Of a DNA stretch of 33,826 nucleotides, positions 8,558-19,158 are shown piece by piece; positions within the stretch are counted from its first letter, which is position 1, and each line of letters opens with the position of its first letter. The DNA comes from Pigoraptor vietnamica (Eukaryota > Opisthokonta > Filasterea). A program made the translations under genes and the position numbers. The notes beneath the pieces are model-generated. The model was given only the letters and a program-made list of their open reading frames with translations, was not told the origin of the DNA and searched no databases. Location of the stretch: the NCBI GenBank assembly GCA_943704525.1, contig CALSCQ010003220.1:27501-61326 (forward strand), written 5' to 3'.

Positions 8558-10959
8558 TCACGACCGCTGCACGCGCCGCTTGTACCGCACCATCGATGTC
8601 TTGGGCGTGTGAATCATCGTGGTGTAGTCAATCTCGGGCAGCTTGCCATTGGGCAGTTCAAACTCAAACATGCGGAAGAGCGTCGCCCAGATCGTCTTGA
8701 TCTGCATGTACGCAAAGTACTCGCCGATGCACTTGTGGCGGCCTGTGGTGCGCGCGAAGCGTGAGTGGGCCACGTCGCTTTCCAAACGAAGACGGGGGCA
8801 TGCACGCACAGACAGCAGACAGCTCACAGGGAGCACGGCAGGCTGTGTAACGAGCGCCGCGACTCACCGGCGCCAAACGGCACGTAGGCAAATTTGTTGT
8901 TCTTGAGATCGTCCGATTCCTCGGCAAACCGCGCGGGGCGGAAGTCCATGCGGTCGTTCCACACCTCCTCCAGGCGCTGGTTGACCGTCGGAGAGACGCA
9001 AATCTGGTGACCGGCCGGGATTATGTAGCCGCCGACCTCCTGCGGCGTGCGGGCCTGGCAAGGGTGAAGGGTAAGCAACCAATGGGCAAATTGCACGAGA
9101 CAAGAGTGAGCACGTACAATGTCCCCACACGCACATGGACCGAAAGTCAAAATGCCACAGAACCCAAGCGGCGACGCACATCCTCGCACCCCAACAGCCC
9201 CACAGGCGCATTTCGCTTTTCACTGGTGACTCACCATGCGCATCATCGTCATGATGGGCGGGCGAAGGCGGAGCGTCTCCTTGAGGGCGCGGTCGAGGTA
9301 CTCGAGCTCGGCAAGCTGGTCAAAGTCGACGGGAGTGTCGCTGCTGCCGAGCACTCGGAAGGCCTCGTCGGCGACCTCCTGCTGGAGGGCGGGGTCGCGC
9401 GCGAGGAAGAGGCCGAGCCACGCGCTGGGAAAATGGCAAACATGTGAATCGACTGCATTATGCCCGAGGGGCACACACTCGCACAAATGCACGCACGCAC
9501 ACACACCTGGTCGTGCTGCTGGTGTGCTGGCCGGCAAGAAGGAGCGCAATGAGCATGCCCGCAATCTCCTCGTCGTTGAGCGGCCGCCCGTCCTTGTACG
9601 TCTCCTCCATAAACACGCGCAGCATGTCCTGGTCCTCCTGCAATGCCAACCAGTCACGTGAGAACGGGATGCGTGATATCGAGTCGACAGCAACAGCTCT
9701 TTCTCTTCTCTCTGCCCGTCTGTCTTTCCTCCCTCGCTGTCCATCAGCATAAGGTGCGTGCATGCGCGCATGTGTGCATGGTCCCAAACCTCAAAGTTTC
9801 CCGTCTGCCGGCGCTTCTTGATGACGTCACGGAAGACTGCCTTCATCTTAATGTGCGCGGCATCGCGGCGACGGAACGACGGCAGCGGCAGCCACGAGGG
9901 GAGGAACCTGCGCGCGCACACACACACACACACACACACGCACACACACACACACACGCACACACACACGCACACACACACACACACGAGCAAGAGAAAG
10001 GTCAGACAGTTTTGAGGAAGGTGTGCTTGTGCGCATTATAACACGCGACGCACGCACACCGTGTCCCCATATACGCACAAAAAGACACGCATCCACCCAC
10101 CAAGCGGCCGGCGTGAAGCCGCCGTCGAGGTCCTTGTAGAGCTCCGCGACAGACTCATCGAGCATCGCGCGAATCTCCTTCCCGTGCAGGCAGCGACTGG
10201 CCGTCATGATGATCACCTCGGACAGCGCGTGGAAGAGGTCGCGCTCGCCGGCGTCGCCCCACCGCGCAAAGTACGCGCGCGTCTCCTCCTCGATGAGCGG
10301 CACGTACGCGCGCAGGCGGACGCCGTTGAGGCCCGTCTTGATCATGCGCTTCTGCTCAGAAAAGACCTTGTGCGGGACGTCGTACGCGACGCCCTTGCCG
10401 AACACGGGCACCGTTAGCCCGGCGTAGACGTCCTCGGCGTTGAGGTCGTCGTTCTTCGAGTTGAAGAAGAGACTCGCAGTCTCAGAGCCCACGAGGTACG
10501 TGCACGTCTGGCCGAACATCTTGAAGCTGAACACGGGTCCGTGCTGTCGTGTTCGGTGGCCATGCGTGAGTAAGCTTTAATCATTGAGGGTGGGACGAAG
10601 AGATGCATGCGCATCATTGCCTCCCCGTACCTTCTTGTATTGTGCCTCGAGAAAGTCGATCGGCGCCTGTCCAAACTCAATCACAGACCCGATGAAGGGG
10701 ATCGTGTAGGGCACCATCGGGGGCAGCTTCTGCGACGACAGTTTCAACTCGCTCAGCCCGCAACCAAAGTGATGAGCCAAGCGCATAGCAGACACAACAA
10801 ACGACGCACCTCGCTCTTCGGCGACGAAATGAGGCGCATGAGGAAGAGGGTCGAGAGAAGGATCATGAGGCCGGCAAAGAGCACCAGCGAAGTGCTTCCG
10901 AAGGTCGACGCCCGGTCCGCCACGGCGCGAACGGCGCCCTCGAGAGCAGCCACCATCAT
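8558..10959 (-). CDS. CYP51: Sterol 14-alpha-demethylase (cytochrome P450 family 51)
   Basis: Eight exons (10959-10810, 10729-10631, 10543-10101, 9907-9790, 9637-9507, 9424-9235, 9054-8868, 8742-8558) join in phase into 500 residues; human CYP51A1 has 503-509. An N-terminal membrane anchor lies at about residues 23-44. Signatures include [14 protein letters not shown], the I-helix AGQHTSSTT, the K-helix ETLR, the PTVNQRL stretch and the haem loop [11 protein letters not shown] with Cys444. The C-terminus RYKRR is typical of animal-like CYP51. The enzyme removes the 14-alpha-methyl group of lanosterol-type sterols in the ER, using electrons from cytochrome P450 reductase. It is divergent from LASP; an E-box/CCAAT cluster lies about 200-310 bp upstream of its start. 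ATG 10959 was chosen because the anchor follows directly; another in-frame ATG lies at 11001. Identification is secure. Confidence 0.97.
9917..9987. repeat. Imperfect (CA)n microsatellite in CYP51 intron 3
   Basis: CA dinucleotides with several CG interruptions just upstream, in the sense of transcription, of the exon 4 acceptor. On the coding strand it reads GT-rich, in place of the usual pyrimidine tract. Confidence 0.93.
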
Positions 10960-11160
10960 TTTCGAAGTTGCCTCGCACACACAGAGACAACGGATACACA
11001 CGCACTCTGCACGGGAATGGCGCTCCGCTCTTATACAGGTTCAATCTCGCACCGCAGCAACCGCGTCAACGAGCGCGAGGTTGCGTGCCGCTGCGTGCAG
11101 CGTGCGCGCGCGTGTGTGTATGCGCTCGTGTGTCCAGCGCGCTGAGCTGACGGGCGCCAA

Positions 11161-11268
11161 CCAATCAAATTGCAGTCACTCCACAGTCACCGGCCAATCA
11201 CAAGCGCCGGCTGTCAATATGTCACGTGATCTCACGTGCTTTCTTGTAAGAGCACGTGATGTCACGTG
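11161..11268. promoter_or_regulatory. CCAAT boxes and a phased cluster of four E-boxes between CYP51 and LASP
   Basis: CCAAT occurs at 11161-11165 and 11194-11198. CACGTG occurs at 11223-11228, 11233-11238, 11253-11258 and 11263-11268, so the cores are 10, 20 and 10 bp apart, on one face of the helix. Read on the minus strand the first, third and fourth have an ATCACGTG arm, the first and fourth being ATCACGTGAC. ATCACGTGAT-type E-boxes are bound by bHLH factors, including SREBP, USF/TFE and Cbf1 families; SREBP controls CYP51 in animals and fungi. Which gene is controlled, and by what, is inference. Confidence 0.6.
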
Positions 11269-11637
11269 ATCCATTCAAAATTTCTTTGAATGTCATCATA
11301 TTTATTAGGGGCGCCCTTGACTATGGAAATTCTATGGCGGCTGCGTTGATTTTTCGCGTGGGCTGTCCCAGTAAACACAGCCCAGATGGTGACGCGCCCA
11401 AACCCCACAGTCCCTCTATGCAGCTGTGCCATCCCCGCTTTGCGCGAGTTGAAGTACCCGCGTGCGTCGAGACAGCGAGCGGCGAGTGTGTAGCAGCACG
11501 TGTTGGGAGCACATCCATCCAACAACGGTCCCTGTCCTCGGTGAGTGGGCGAATTGAGTTGCTGGGAATTCGCCCATCTGCGCAAGGGCGTCTTCTGACG
11601 GTCGTTTGTCGTTTGGCATGCCAGTACGAGTGCGAGA

Positions 11638-13389
11638 ATGAACCCGAAGTGTGCGCGGTGCGATAAGACGGTGTACCCCACCGAGAAGCTCCTCCTTCTC
11701 GACAAAGTGGGTTTGAATTGGTCGTGTGCGTGCATCGCTAACTGCGCATGCAAACTGGAATGTGTCGAAAAAGGGGTGCCGTGTGCATGTTCTGCGTCTT
11801 GCGTGCTGGCGTCGAGGGCTTATGTGAGGGTGTTCGCTGGGCTCTGAGAGCATTGATAGCCGTCGCACGCACTTCTGCGCATATGTGGGCTGCTGTTGTG
11901 CTGGTGGGGTCGTTTGTAATTCGGCTACTTGCTATTCGTGGGCAATTTTTGTCACGCTTGTGTTTGTTGTTCTTGGTGTTCGAGTGCGCATGCCGCTGTT
12001 GCTCCCGCGCCCGTGTCTGCATCGCCGAGGGTGACTTGTATGGGGCGTGTGCGCTTGCCAGTACGCGCACACTCACTCGTGTGTGTGTGTGTGTATGTGT
12101 GTGTGATGCTGCGTAGGCATGGCACAAGGGCTGCTTCAACTGCGAGGTGTGCAAGATCACCCTCACCATGAAGACATATGTCGCCCTCGACAAGAGGCCC
12201 TACTGCAAGACGTGAGTGTGCCTTGGCGTGGTTTGGACAGCGCACAGATATGTGATGCGTGCAGGGCGTTGTGTGCGAGGAGTCCACGTGTGGGACGGTG
12301 TTGTGACCCCCTTTACCGCGACGTTCATCGTGTTGACGCGCAATCTTTTTCCTTCGCCCGCGGCTCCTTGCGGGTTTGCAGGCATTATCCGAAGATTGAG
12401 CACACAGCGGTCGCCGACACGCCCGAGAACCTCCGCATTTCTGCGAACACGAAGGCACAGTCTGGCGTCGCTTACAAGGCGGACTTTGAGGCCGCGAAGG
12501 GCGAATACACGGCCGTCGCCGACGACCCCAACACGGTGCGGGCGGTGCAGAACTCGAAGATGCGCGCGAACTACGACCAGCGCGGGCAGGACGGTGGGCA
12601 GTGTGGAGAGTGTGCGAGCTGTTTGTGATATGTGCGTGTCGTGGAAAGGACGGTGGGGCAGTGTGATGTTTGATTTGGATGCGCCGACGGCGGCCTTTAA
12701 AGACTCCACGTATGTATCTACGTCGTGGACACTGTGTGAAGTGGCTGTGCGTTCACAGGGATGCGTGTGTGGTTGCACGCGTTCGTAGTGGGCCGTAGCA
12801 TGTTGTCCGCACGTGCATCCGGTTGTGGTGCACTTCGCTGTGGTGGCAAACCTCATATTGGCAGTTCGGGTGCTCTGAGTCGATGCGCTATTTCTTTTTG
12901 TCATTATTTTGACATCTCGTCACTCGCTCATTTTCCATCGCACTCTCCGCAGAATCTGGCCAGCGCAGCCGCACGACGTCGAGCGCGGCGGACGAGGAGC
13001 CCCCCGCACGTGCCGCGCCTCAGCCCGTGCGCGCTGCACCCGCGCCCGCCCCTGCCAAGGCACCGGAGCCGGAGCCTGCCGCTGTTGGTACCGCGTGCCT
13101 TGCGAAAGTTTTGCGGTGTACACGTGGCCTTCTAGTGTGCAGTCCCTTGCTTGCTGTCCTCTCTTCTTCTTTCCTGTTCGTTGTCTAATGGGGTCACGTG
13201 CCACCGCAGGGCCCCCGTTACGTCGCCAACTACTCGTACGATAAGGCGGACGACGACGAGGTGTCGTTTCAGGAGGGCGACATCATCATCAACGGCGAGA
13301 TTATTGACGAGGGCTGGATGCGCGGTACGGTCGAGCGCACGGGCGAGAGTGGCATGCTCCCGTCAAACTATGTGCAGCTCGTGGAATAG
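11638..13389 (+). CDS. LASP1: LASP-type LIM-nebulin-SH3 actin scaffold
   Basis: Five exons (11638-11706, 12117-12211, 12382-12593, 12953-13083, 13210-13389) give 228 residues; human LASP1 has 261. Domain order is that of LASP: LIM zinc domain ([17 protein letters not shown] to about residue 57, with [13 protein letters not shown] holding zinc ligands), two nebulin-type repeats (ADTPENLR near 65, then [11 protein letters not shown]), a Pro/Ala-rich linker of about 40 residues, and an SH3 domain ([17 protein letters not shown] with its ALYDY-like start, [20 protein letters not shown]). LASP proteins bind F-actin through the nebulin repeats and proline-rich partners through SH3, at adhesions and the cell cortex. 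The exon 4 donor is the only unsure junction: GTTGGT at 13084 keeps the frame, a stronger-looking GTACCG three bases on would not. Identification is secure; the linker end may differ by a few residues. Confidence 0.93.
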
Positions 13390-13762
13390 GCGACAAGGAA
13401 AAGGAGGGCGCAGCGTATGCACGTGCGCGCCAGCTGCGCCGCGAACGAACCTGCGTGTGTGGGCGACGGCCCGCGAGTGGTCGCTGACTGCGCCCGTCTG
13501 TCCTTTGATTTTACTGTCTGCCTTGTGCGGCGGTTGTTGCGTGCCAAATAATGCCGTGTTTCGTTGCGTTGTCGCTCAAGTAAAAGAAATACACAGAAAT
13601 TGACAAACACCGTGCGAGAGTGCGTAACATCCCATAGGGTCCGCAACGTGAAGAGAGTGAGGATGTTTGTTCTTTACATATACAACGCACGCAACGACAG
13701 GCAAACGAAGGCGCACACGCAAATAGCCAAGACAATGGTGCGACACAAGGACCACGACGGCC
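13390..13762. other. Convergent 3' flanks of LASP and the Fused-like gene
   Basis: This 373-bp spacer separates two stop codons. No gene or strong terminator-like element is seen. A weak A-rich stretch near 13578-13600 could serve LASP polyadenylation. Confidence 0.45.
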
Positions 13763-16700
13763 TCACGTCGCGCTGTGCCTCAGTCGCTGGAAGAGCTTCC
13801 GCAGCTGCGCCGCAATTTCTCCGTCGGGCTCAGCGTCCGCCGCAATGCGCTCGAGCATCTCAAGGGACTCGGTGTCCGAGAGCGCCTCGCAGACCTCCGT
13901 GTGACGGCACAGGGACGTCAGCGACAGAACGGCGGAGAGGCGCACGTCGGGGCTCGCGTCGTCGGCAACGGCGCGCAACAGGAGGACAGGCGCGCCAGCA
14001 GCAACAATCGCCGCGAGGGCCGCGGGACTCGATCGACCCAAATTGCGAAGTCCGACTAATGACGAGCGCGTAATGAAAGGGGTGTGATGAGCAAAGTGCC
14101 ACTTCAGAGAAAAATGTGTGTGCTTGGATGACTACCAAAGTGCCACTTCAAAAGCAGAGGCATTGACCCAAGGACAAAACGGTCGCACTGACAGGTAATA
14201 CCCACCGGCGGCGTTTGAGCGTGTCTTGTCGACGTGGTCGCGGAGAAGGCGGCAGAGGCTGCGCACGGACGCGCCGAGCGTCGTCGCAGGAAGGACGCCC
14301 GCACCGTGGAGCGCCATGTTGCTCGTGGCGAAGGCGGCAAAGCGGCGCACCGTCGCATCGGGATCGCCCAGACACGAAAGCACGCCGTCGGGGATGCCGG
14401 ATCTGCGCAAAACAGCAAGTTCAGAACAGGTGAGGGTCCAGACGGAGAGCTTCGCAGTGCGCACACAGAACGGCAGGGAGGGCGGGGCGCACCTCGCAAG
14501 CTTTTCGTAGAAGAACGGCGAGTGGCGGCACATGTTGCCGACGAGGTTGCACGCCTTGGCCTTCGTGGCGGAGACGCCCGACCCCGGTTTGGAGCGGATG
14601 GAGAGCACAGACGACACCGCGTCCAGCATGTCCAGACTGTCGAGAAATGGGTAGTTGTCGGACGACGTGCGCGCGAGAGCGCTTAGCATGCTGACGGCAT
14701 CGTTCACAACGGCCGTGTGCGGATGCGACAAGAGACGAGACACAAACGCCTCTGCGCCGAGCCGCTGAATGGCCTGGACGAACTGCGCAGCAAGCAGGCG
14801 GTGGCCGAGCACGAGGCGGGACACGAGGCCTGCAAGGTATCGCAGTGAGATGTCGGATCAGCTTGGTTATTAGTCGTGTGCTCGCCCAACACTTCGGCAG
14901 AGTGAGAAAGAGTGCGCATAATCTACAGCGGCAATCATAAACACGGAATAACACCAAGTTAAAGTCACGACGTTGAATGGCCGCCCAAACTCGCGGAAAC
15001 AGACGGCACACGACTGCGTTTTGAGCGCCCACCAACAGGCAACACGAGGTCGTCCCCGTCCACCATCTCGTTCGCGGCGACGACGCTGTGGAGCACACGG
15101 GCCGAGTGCATCGTGCGCTGCGTCTCCATCACGACAGACTCGCCGACATTCGCCACGAAGGGCATGTAAAGCGCAGCGCACACGTCACCGATGATGCGGC
15201 GCACGCGACCGAGGCCCCCGCCGTAGCCCTCAGGCCTGCGGTGTCGTGCGTAGAGGGGTTATTTTTTGTGGGTACATCGAACCACCAAAGGCAACACCAA
15301 TGGCAAAGGAGGTCTCATCGTTCGGCCGCACAGACGACGACTGTGGGTGACGGGAGTAACAGCGTGGTGCGGTGTGGAGACAGCGGCAAGCCCAATCATT
15401 GGACCTCATACCCACCACGACAGGACTGCGCCGAGATAACTCTCAGACAATAACTGCGCCAGCGCATCCACTGCGCCGTCCTTTCGCGCCAAAAGGGGGA
15501 CGAGCCGCCGCCAGTTACGCTGCATGCACTCGTTCACTAGAGAGAGCGCTGCTGACACACCGCCGAGGGATAGCAAGTGCGACACGGACACAGGGTCGTC
15601 GTCGGCGGAGACAGTGGCGGACGTCTGGAGGTGCCCAACGACGCACTCCCACGTGCCATCCTCGGCCAGGCGCTCGCACACTTCGGGGCCTCGCGTGGGG
15701 TGTGAAGCGACCGTCTGCGAGCCATTCAAGTCAGCCATCAGCTCGACACTCAAGTGTGAAAAATCACAAACAGGCGCACCACGCAGGCACTCACGCGCTG
15801 CACACACGCACACACACCTTCAACGCCTCCACGGCGCCGTCCAGTGCCCCACACCAGGGGAACCGAAGCCCAATTCCGTCGACAGCGGACAACACGACGG
15901 CGGGCGACGCAGACGCAGCGATGGCAACCATTTCGCACGCGAGGGCGATCGCTTCGTCCGCGAGCACGGCGTCCCACGCAGCCTGCACGCCGCACTGACA
16001 CAGCTGGGCTAGCAGCAGAAGCGACGCACACCGCAGACCGTCCGGCTTTCGCGCGGCCGCGGCGACAAGTCGCGCCACGTCCACCCTCTCGGCGGGAATA
16101 AGTGCTACGGCCTTTTCGCGCTGGTGCTCGAGGACGGACGCCACGCACAGCACGCCGAGCGCCGCCGCTTCCGAAGCGTCCTTCTCCGAATCCCCTCCCG
16201 GCACGGCCAGTAGGAGAGAGACGAGCTCGCTGCGACCACCCACGTGGCTGCAGACATCGACGGACGCCCGGCAGAGGCACAGCAGGAGGCGTAGTGCGTC
16301 CGTCCTTTCCCTGTGCTTTGCGCGTGCGACAATCATGTCCAACAGAGCCGCATCGATGCCCACGACAGCCTCGGCCACGCGCAACGGTATCGACGCGCCG
16401 CCCTCCGACTGCTCCACGCGAGGGCGAGCACCGCCGGTCACGAGCGCCGACAGCGCGCGGATGGCAAGCACGGATATCAGCAGAAACCTCTGCTTCGTGG
16501 TGCCGTGTCCCTTCTCGCCCTTCTCACCCTGCGCTCGTGCGGCGCCCTTCTCGTCCGCCTGTGCGTGAAGGGCTGGGTGCGAGGGCGGCAACACAGATCG
16601 AATGTCCACCGACGCCACGACCGCACCGAGGGCGTTGGAGGCCTGCAACGCCTCCGCAAACGTCGGGTCCGTTCCCGGCGCAGTGGCGAGGGGGAAGTAG

Positions 16701-17227
16701 GAGCACAACAGCACAAGCGCCCTCTCTTGCACCTTCAGCGACGCATCGCCGCGGTATGTCAGGAGTCGCGGAACAAGAGGCAGCAGGGACGCCTGGAGCG
16801 CCGCGCTCACCACTGCGACCTCCCCCTCGCCCGCATCCCCCCCGACAGCGCCCCGCACGCACGCCTCGAGAGCAATGCACACGTCGCAGAGCAAACCCTT
16901 GACAGTACCCGCGTCCGTTTTCGGTGGCGGCACTGCAGGACCCCCTTCAGTCTCCACTGCCACGGGCTCTTCGGCGTCAAGGCACGCCTTCGCGACCTCA
17001 CACAAAAGAGAGACGAGCCGCGATGGTTGGGGGTATGTGTCGTCCGAGCCCTTCAGCTCACGGCGGATGGCGGCACGAGGGAGAGCGGAGAGGGTGCTGG
17101 CCACACGTACGATGGAAGAGAGGCGCCGAATGTCCGCCGGAAACGGTCCCGCGCTTGCGTGCCAAAATTGCGAAATGTGGCGGACGAACCGACGTCCAAA
17201 CTCGGTGTCGACGCGGAATTTAAGCGC
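13763..17227 (-). CDS. C-terminal armadillo region of a Fused/STK36/TIO-family protein (5' part missing)
   Basis: Six exons (17227-15818, 15714-15416, 15235-15033, 14829-14493, 14402-14206, 14055-13763) join in phase into 912 residues of helical ARM/HEAT repeats. The end matches the Fused kinase family: AKACNLVGNMCRHSPFFYEK, then DPDATVRRFAAFATSNMALH and DKTRSNAAGVGLRNLGRSSP correspond closely to plant TIO and animal STK36 C-termini. In this family an N-terminal Ser/Thr kinase domain precedes the repeats; proteins act in Hedgehog signalling and ciliary central-pair assembly (animals) or phragmoplast growth (plants). No kinase is present upstream, and no in-frame ATG exists before the first exon. 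Instead the MOB1 start lies there on the same strand. The open frame extends slightly past 17227 toward 17344, but the TTCTCTATTCAG acceptor looks real. The gene is either cut by rearrangement or wrongly joined. Middle repeats are poorly conserved. Confidence 0.8.
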
Positions 17228-17382
17228 CTGAATAGAGAAAAGGTCGCGTGTGTGTATAGGGGTGGGGTGAGGCTTGGTGGATGCATCGAATTTGACGCTG
17301 GGCACAACATGGACTTCAACAATATCCGCGCAGAGAGCACACACACTGGCACCAGGGTACTAATCCCCAAGTGCTGGCGCAC

Positions 17383-17383
<1 letters not shown>

Positions 17384-17480
<97 letters not shown>
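17384..17480. repeat. Compound (CA)n(CT)n(CA)n microsatellite
   Basis: A CA run (about 17384-17412), a CT run of about 25 units (to about 17462) and another CA run. It lies exactly between the truncated MOB1 and truncated Fused-like gene, so it is the most likely site of a misjoin or a deletion. Confidence 0.95.
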
Positions 17481-17616
17481 GGCACACATGACAGGCACAC
17501 ACAGGCATAACCACCAACACGCACGCACACACGCACGCGAGTGCACAACCCGTGCAAGGAATACACACGCAATGATACGCAATACGATCCCCAATAGATT
17601 TTCTGAGGTCACTCAC

Positions 17617-18047
17617 TATTTACGGCGACCCATTCGTTGAGGTCCTCGCCCTCGGGAAGCGTGACGGCCAAGCGCAAGTTGCCGCTTCCGAGCGTCGCCT
17701 CGGCATACTTCTTGAGCTGGTACTGCTTCGTACCCTCGGGGATGTTCTTCTTCGGCTTGAAGGTCTTTGTGCTCTTGTTGGCGCTGCGCGGAGATTAGGT
17801 CACGAAAGCTGAGTCAGAAAGACACACACAGGCAGAGATTTTCCACCAACACAAAAGTGTACATGTAACCGCGATATTACTTCACAAAACGACAACAACG
17901 TCAACAACCAGCGACAACCACTCAAAATGCGTTAATCACAGCGCAGTAATCGGGTGCACTCCATCCGCCCAACTAGACGCAGATTAGCCACTATTAAAAC
18001 GGCAGAGAGAACCGCCTTCGTGACAATACCCACAATAGCCAGCTCAT
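17617..18047 (-). CDS. MOB1: MOB1 N-terminal exons (C-terminal three quarters missing)
   Basis: Exon 1 is only 14 nt (18047-18034); exon 2 is 17783-17617. Together they encode 60 residues plus one base: [20 protein letters not shown], then [20 protein letters not shown] and LNEWVAVN. This matches residues 1-60 of human MOB1A almost throughout. MOB1 is the co-activator of NDR/LATS kinases in the Hippo pathway and mitotic exit. Exon 2 ends in phase 1 before GTGAGTG, as expected for a next exon starting the TVDFFNQ segment, but no such exon follows. The zinc-binding Cys/His residues and nearly the whole four-helix core are absent. The next exon on this strand belongs to a Fused-like gene and begins in phase 0, so joining it would hit a stop at once. 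Either the true 3' exons were lost or the assembly is wrong at the repeat. Confidence 0.88.
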
Positions 18048-18142
18048 TTTCCAATGGTCAACGCCGCCCGCGGCGTTTGCTGCCTCGGCGGAAACGCTCC
18101 AAATGCCCTCCGGTTGCTAGGGCCGACGTGACGGAGACCGCC

Positions 18143-18148
18143 TATAAA
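18143..18148 (+). promoter_or_regulatory. Possible TATA box
   Basis: TATAAA in the context CCTATAAAGGG lies 104 bp upstream of the ATG at 18252 and 96 bp upstream (opposite strand) of the MOB1 start. A G/C-rich sequence with a TGACG core lies just before it. It fits a promoter for the uncertain plus-strand frame at 18252. Confidence 0.35.
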
Positions 18149-18251
18149 GGGACAAGCGCATACACACTCGCGCGCCCCCTGACGTACTCGACCACAGCGA
18201 AGACGTCTACGGACAACAGCGGCGAGATATTGCGCTTCACTCTTCGCCAAA

Positions 18252-18530
18252 ATGGCCGATGCAATTTTTTCGTCGTCGGTGAAGCCACAGCTGTTCCGTC
18301 ACCTAAACGACGTAGCAAACAAGAAGGAAAATCGCATGCAACACAAGGCCCACGTCAAGCGAACCAGTGTAAATGCTTTGCGAGTGTTCCAGCAAGAGGA
18401 TGGACGCGTATGGGAGGATGGATGGGCTGCGTGCGAGGAAGCAGAGCGCGCGGATGCGACGGATGCCTGTGCAATCGCCGAACAACGAAGATACCACATC
18501 AGGTACCAACGTAAACAACAACGGAGATGA
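18252..18530 (+). CDS. Uncertain small protein of unknown function
   Basis: A 92-residue frame starting MADAIFSSSVKPQLFRHLND after AAAATGG, a good start context. It is basic and polar, rich in Gln, Arg and Ala, with a likely helix in the second half (EEAERADATDACAIAEQRR). I recognise no family. Support is limited to the nearby TATA box, the start context and the lack of another gene here. It could also be the first exon of a spliced gene, since a GTGAAG lies shortly after the start, or plain noncoding DNA. Confidence 0.25.
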   Translation: MADAIFSSSVKPQLFRHLNDVANKKENRMQHKAHVKRTSVNALRVFQQEDGRVWEDGWAACEEAERADATDACAIAEQRRYHIRYQRKQQRR

Positions 18531-19158
18531 CGTATATGTGATGTCATAATACCAGTTGATTCCAAGGTGGAAGTTTGGGTCTTCTATTGACAGCACGCTG
18601 TAAGGTGAGGGTTACACTTTGTTAATATAAGGTGGGTGTTACGTAGCTGTTGGTGTGGGGGTGAGGGTTACGGGCGTGTGGGCGAGGACTTGACCGAGAC
18701 TTTTAAATTGAACCGAGTAAGAAGATTAGTCAAAGTTAAACACGATTTCAAATAATTTGGAGTTGAATATGGCGCATACATTATTTGGAGATTGATTTTG
18801 TTATGAAAATTGTACTGCGGGAAATTTATTAGGGCAAATTGATGGAAACCCAGACCAAACCACAAACCTTGCAGTCACCGAAGTGTGCGCGTGTGCACAC
18901 ACGCAGCTGCCGCCAGTGACACAGTGAGCACTGGCATGGAACGGGACGCGCAATGCGTATGCGCGTGCCTTTGCGTAACTAACGCGCGTGTGTGGTGTGT
19001 GTTGCGCTGAAGTGTTCAACTTGCGCCTCACACGAGAGCGAAGGTGTACGTCAGCAGTCCGCGTGCTGCTTGTGTTCTGCTGCAGTGTGTATTTGAGTCT
19101 GTCAGTCTCGTTTTTGTTTGGTGTGGCGGAGGCGTGAGCTTCGCGAAGCCTTGCGAAA
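18531..19158. other. Intergenic: upstream region of the AGFG gene
   Basis: An AT-richer stretch (about 18690-18840) is followed by a GT/GC-rich stretch. GTGAGGGTTAC occurs at 18605-18615 and again at 18661-18671, with a related GTGGGTGTTAC between them. No gene is seen. Confidence 0.45.

Noticed and set aside
9848-10015. Thr-His or Val-Cys rich frames across CA/GT runs
   Set aside because: Translations of dinucleotide repeats inside CYP51 intron 3; similar frames occur at every CA/GT run in the window.
13193-13198. Isolated CACGTG sites (for example here, near 9654 and near 31039) as regulatory E-boxes
   Set aside because: Single copies in introns, coding sequence or 3' flanks are expected by chance in GC-rich DNA; only the clustered, evenly spaced groups were kept.
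17228-18047. A natural in-frame MOB1-Fused fusion protein using the strong splice sites
   Set aside because: Exon 2 of MOB1 ends in phase 1 and the next strong acceptor starts a phase-0 exon; joining them gives a stop after two codons. Only a weak alternative acceptor would keep the frame.
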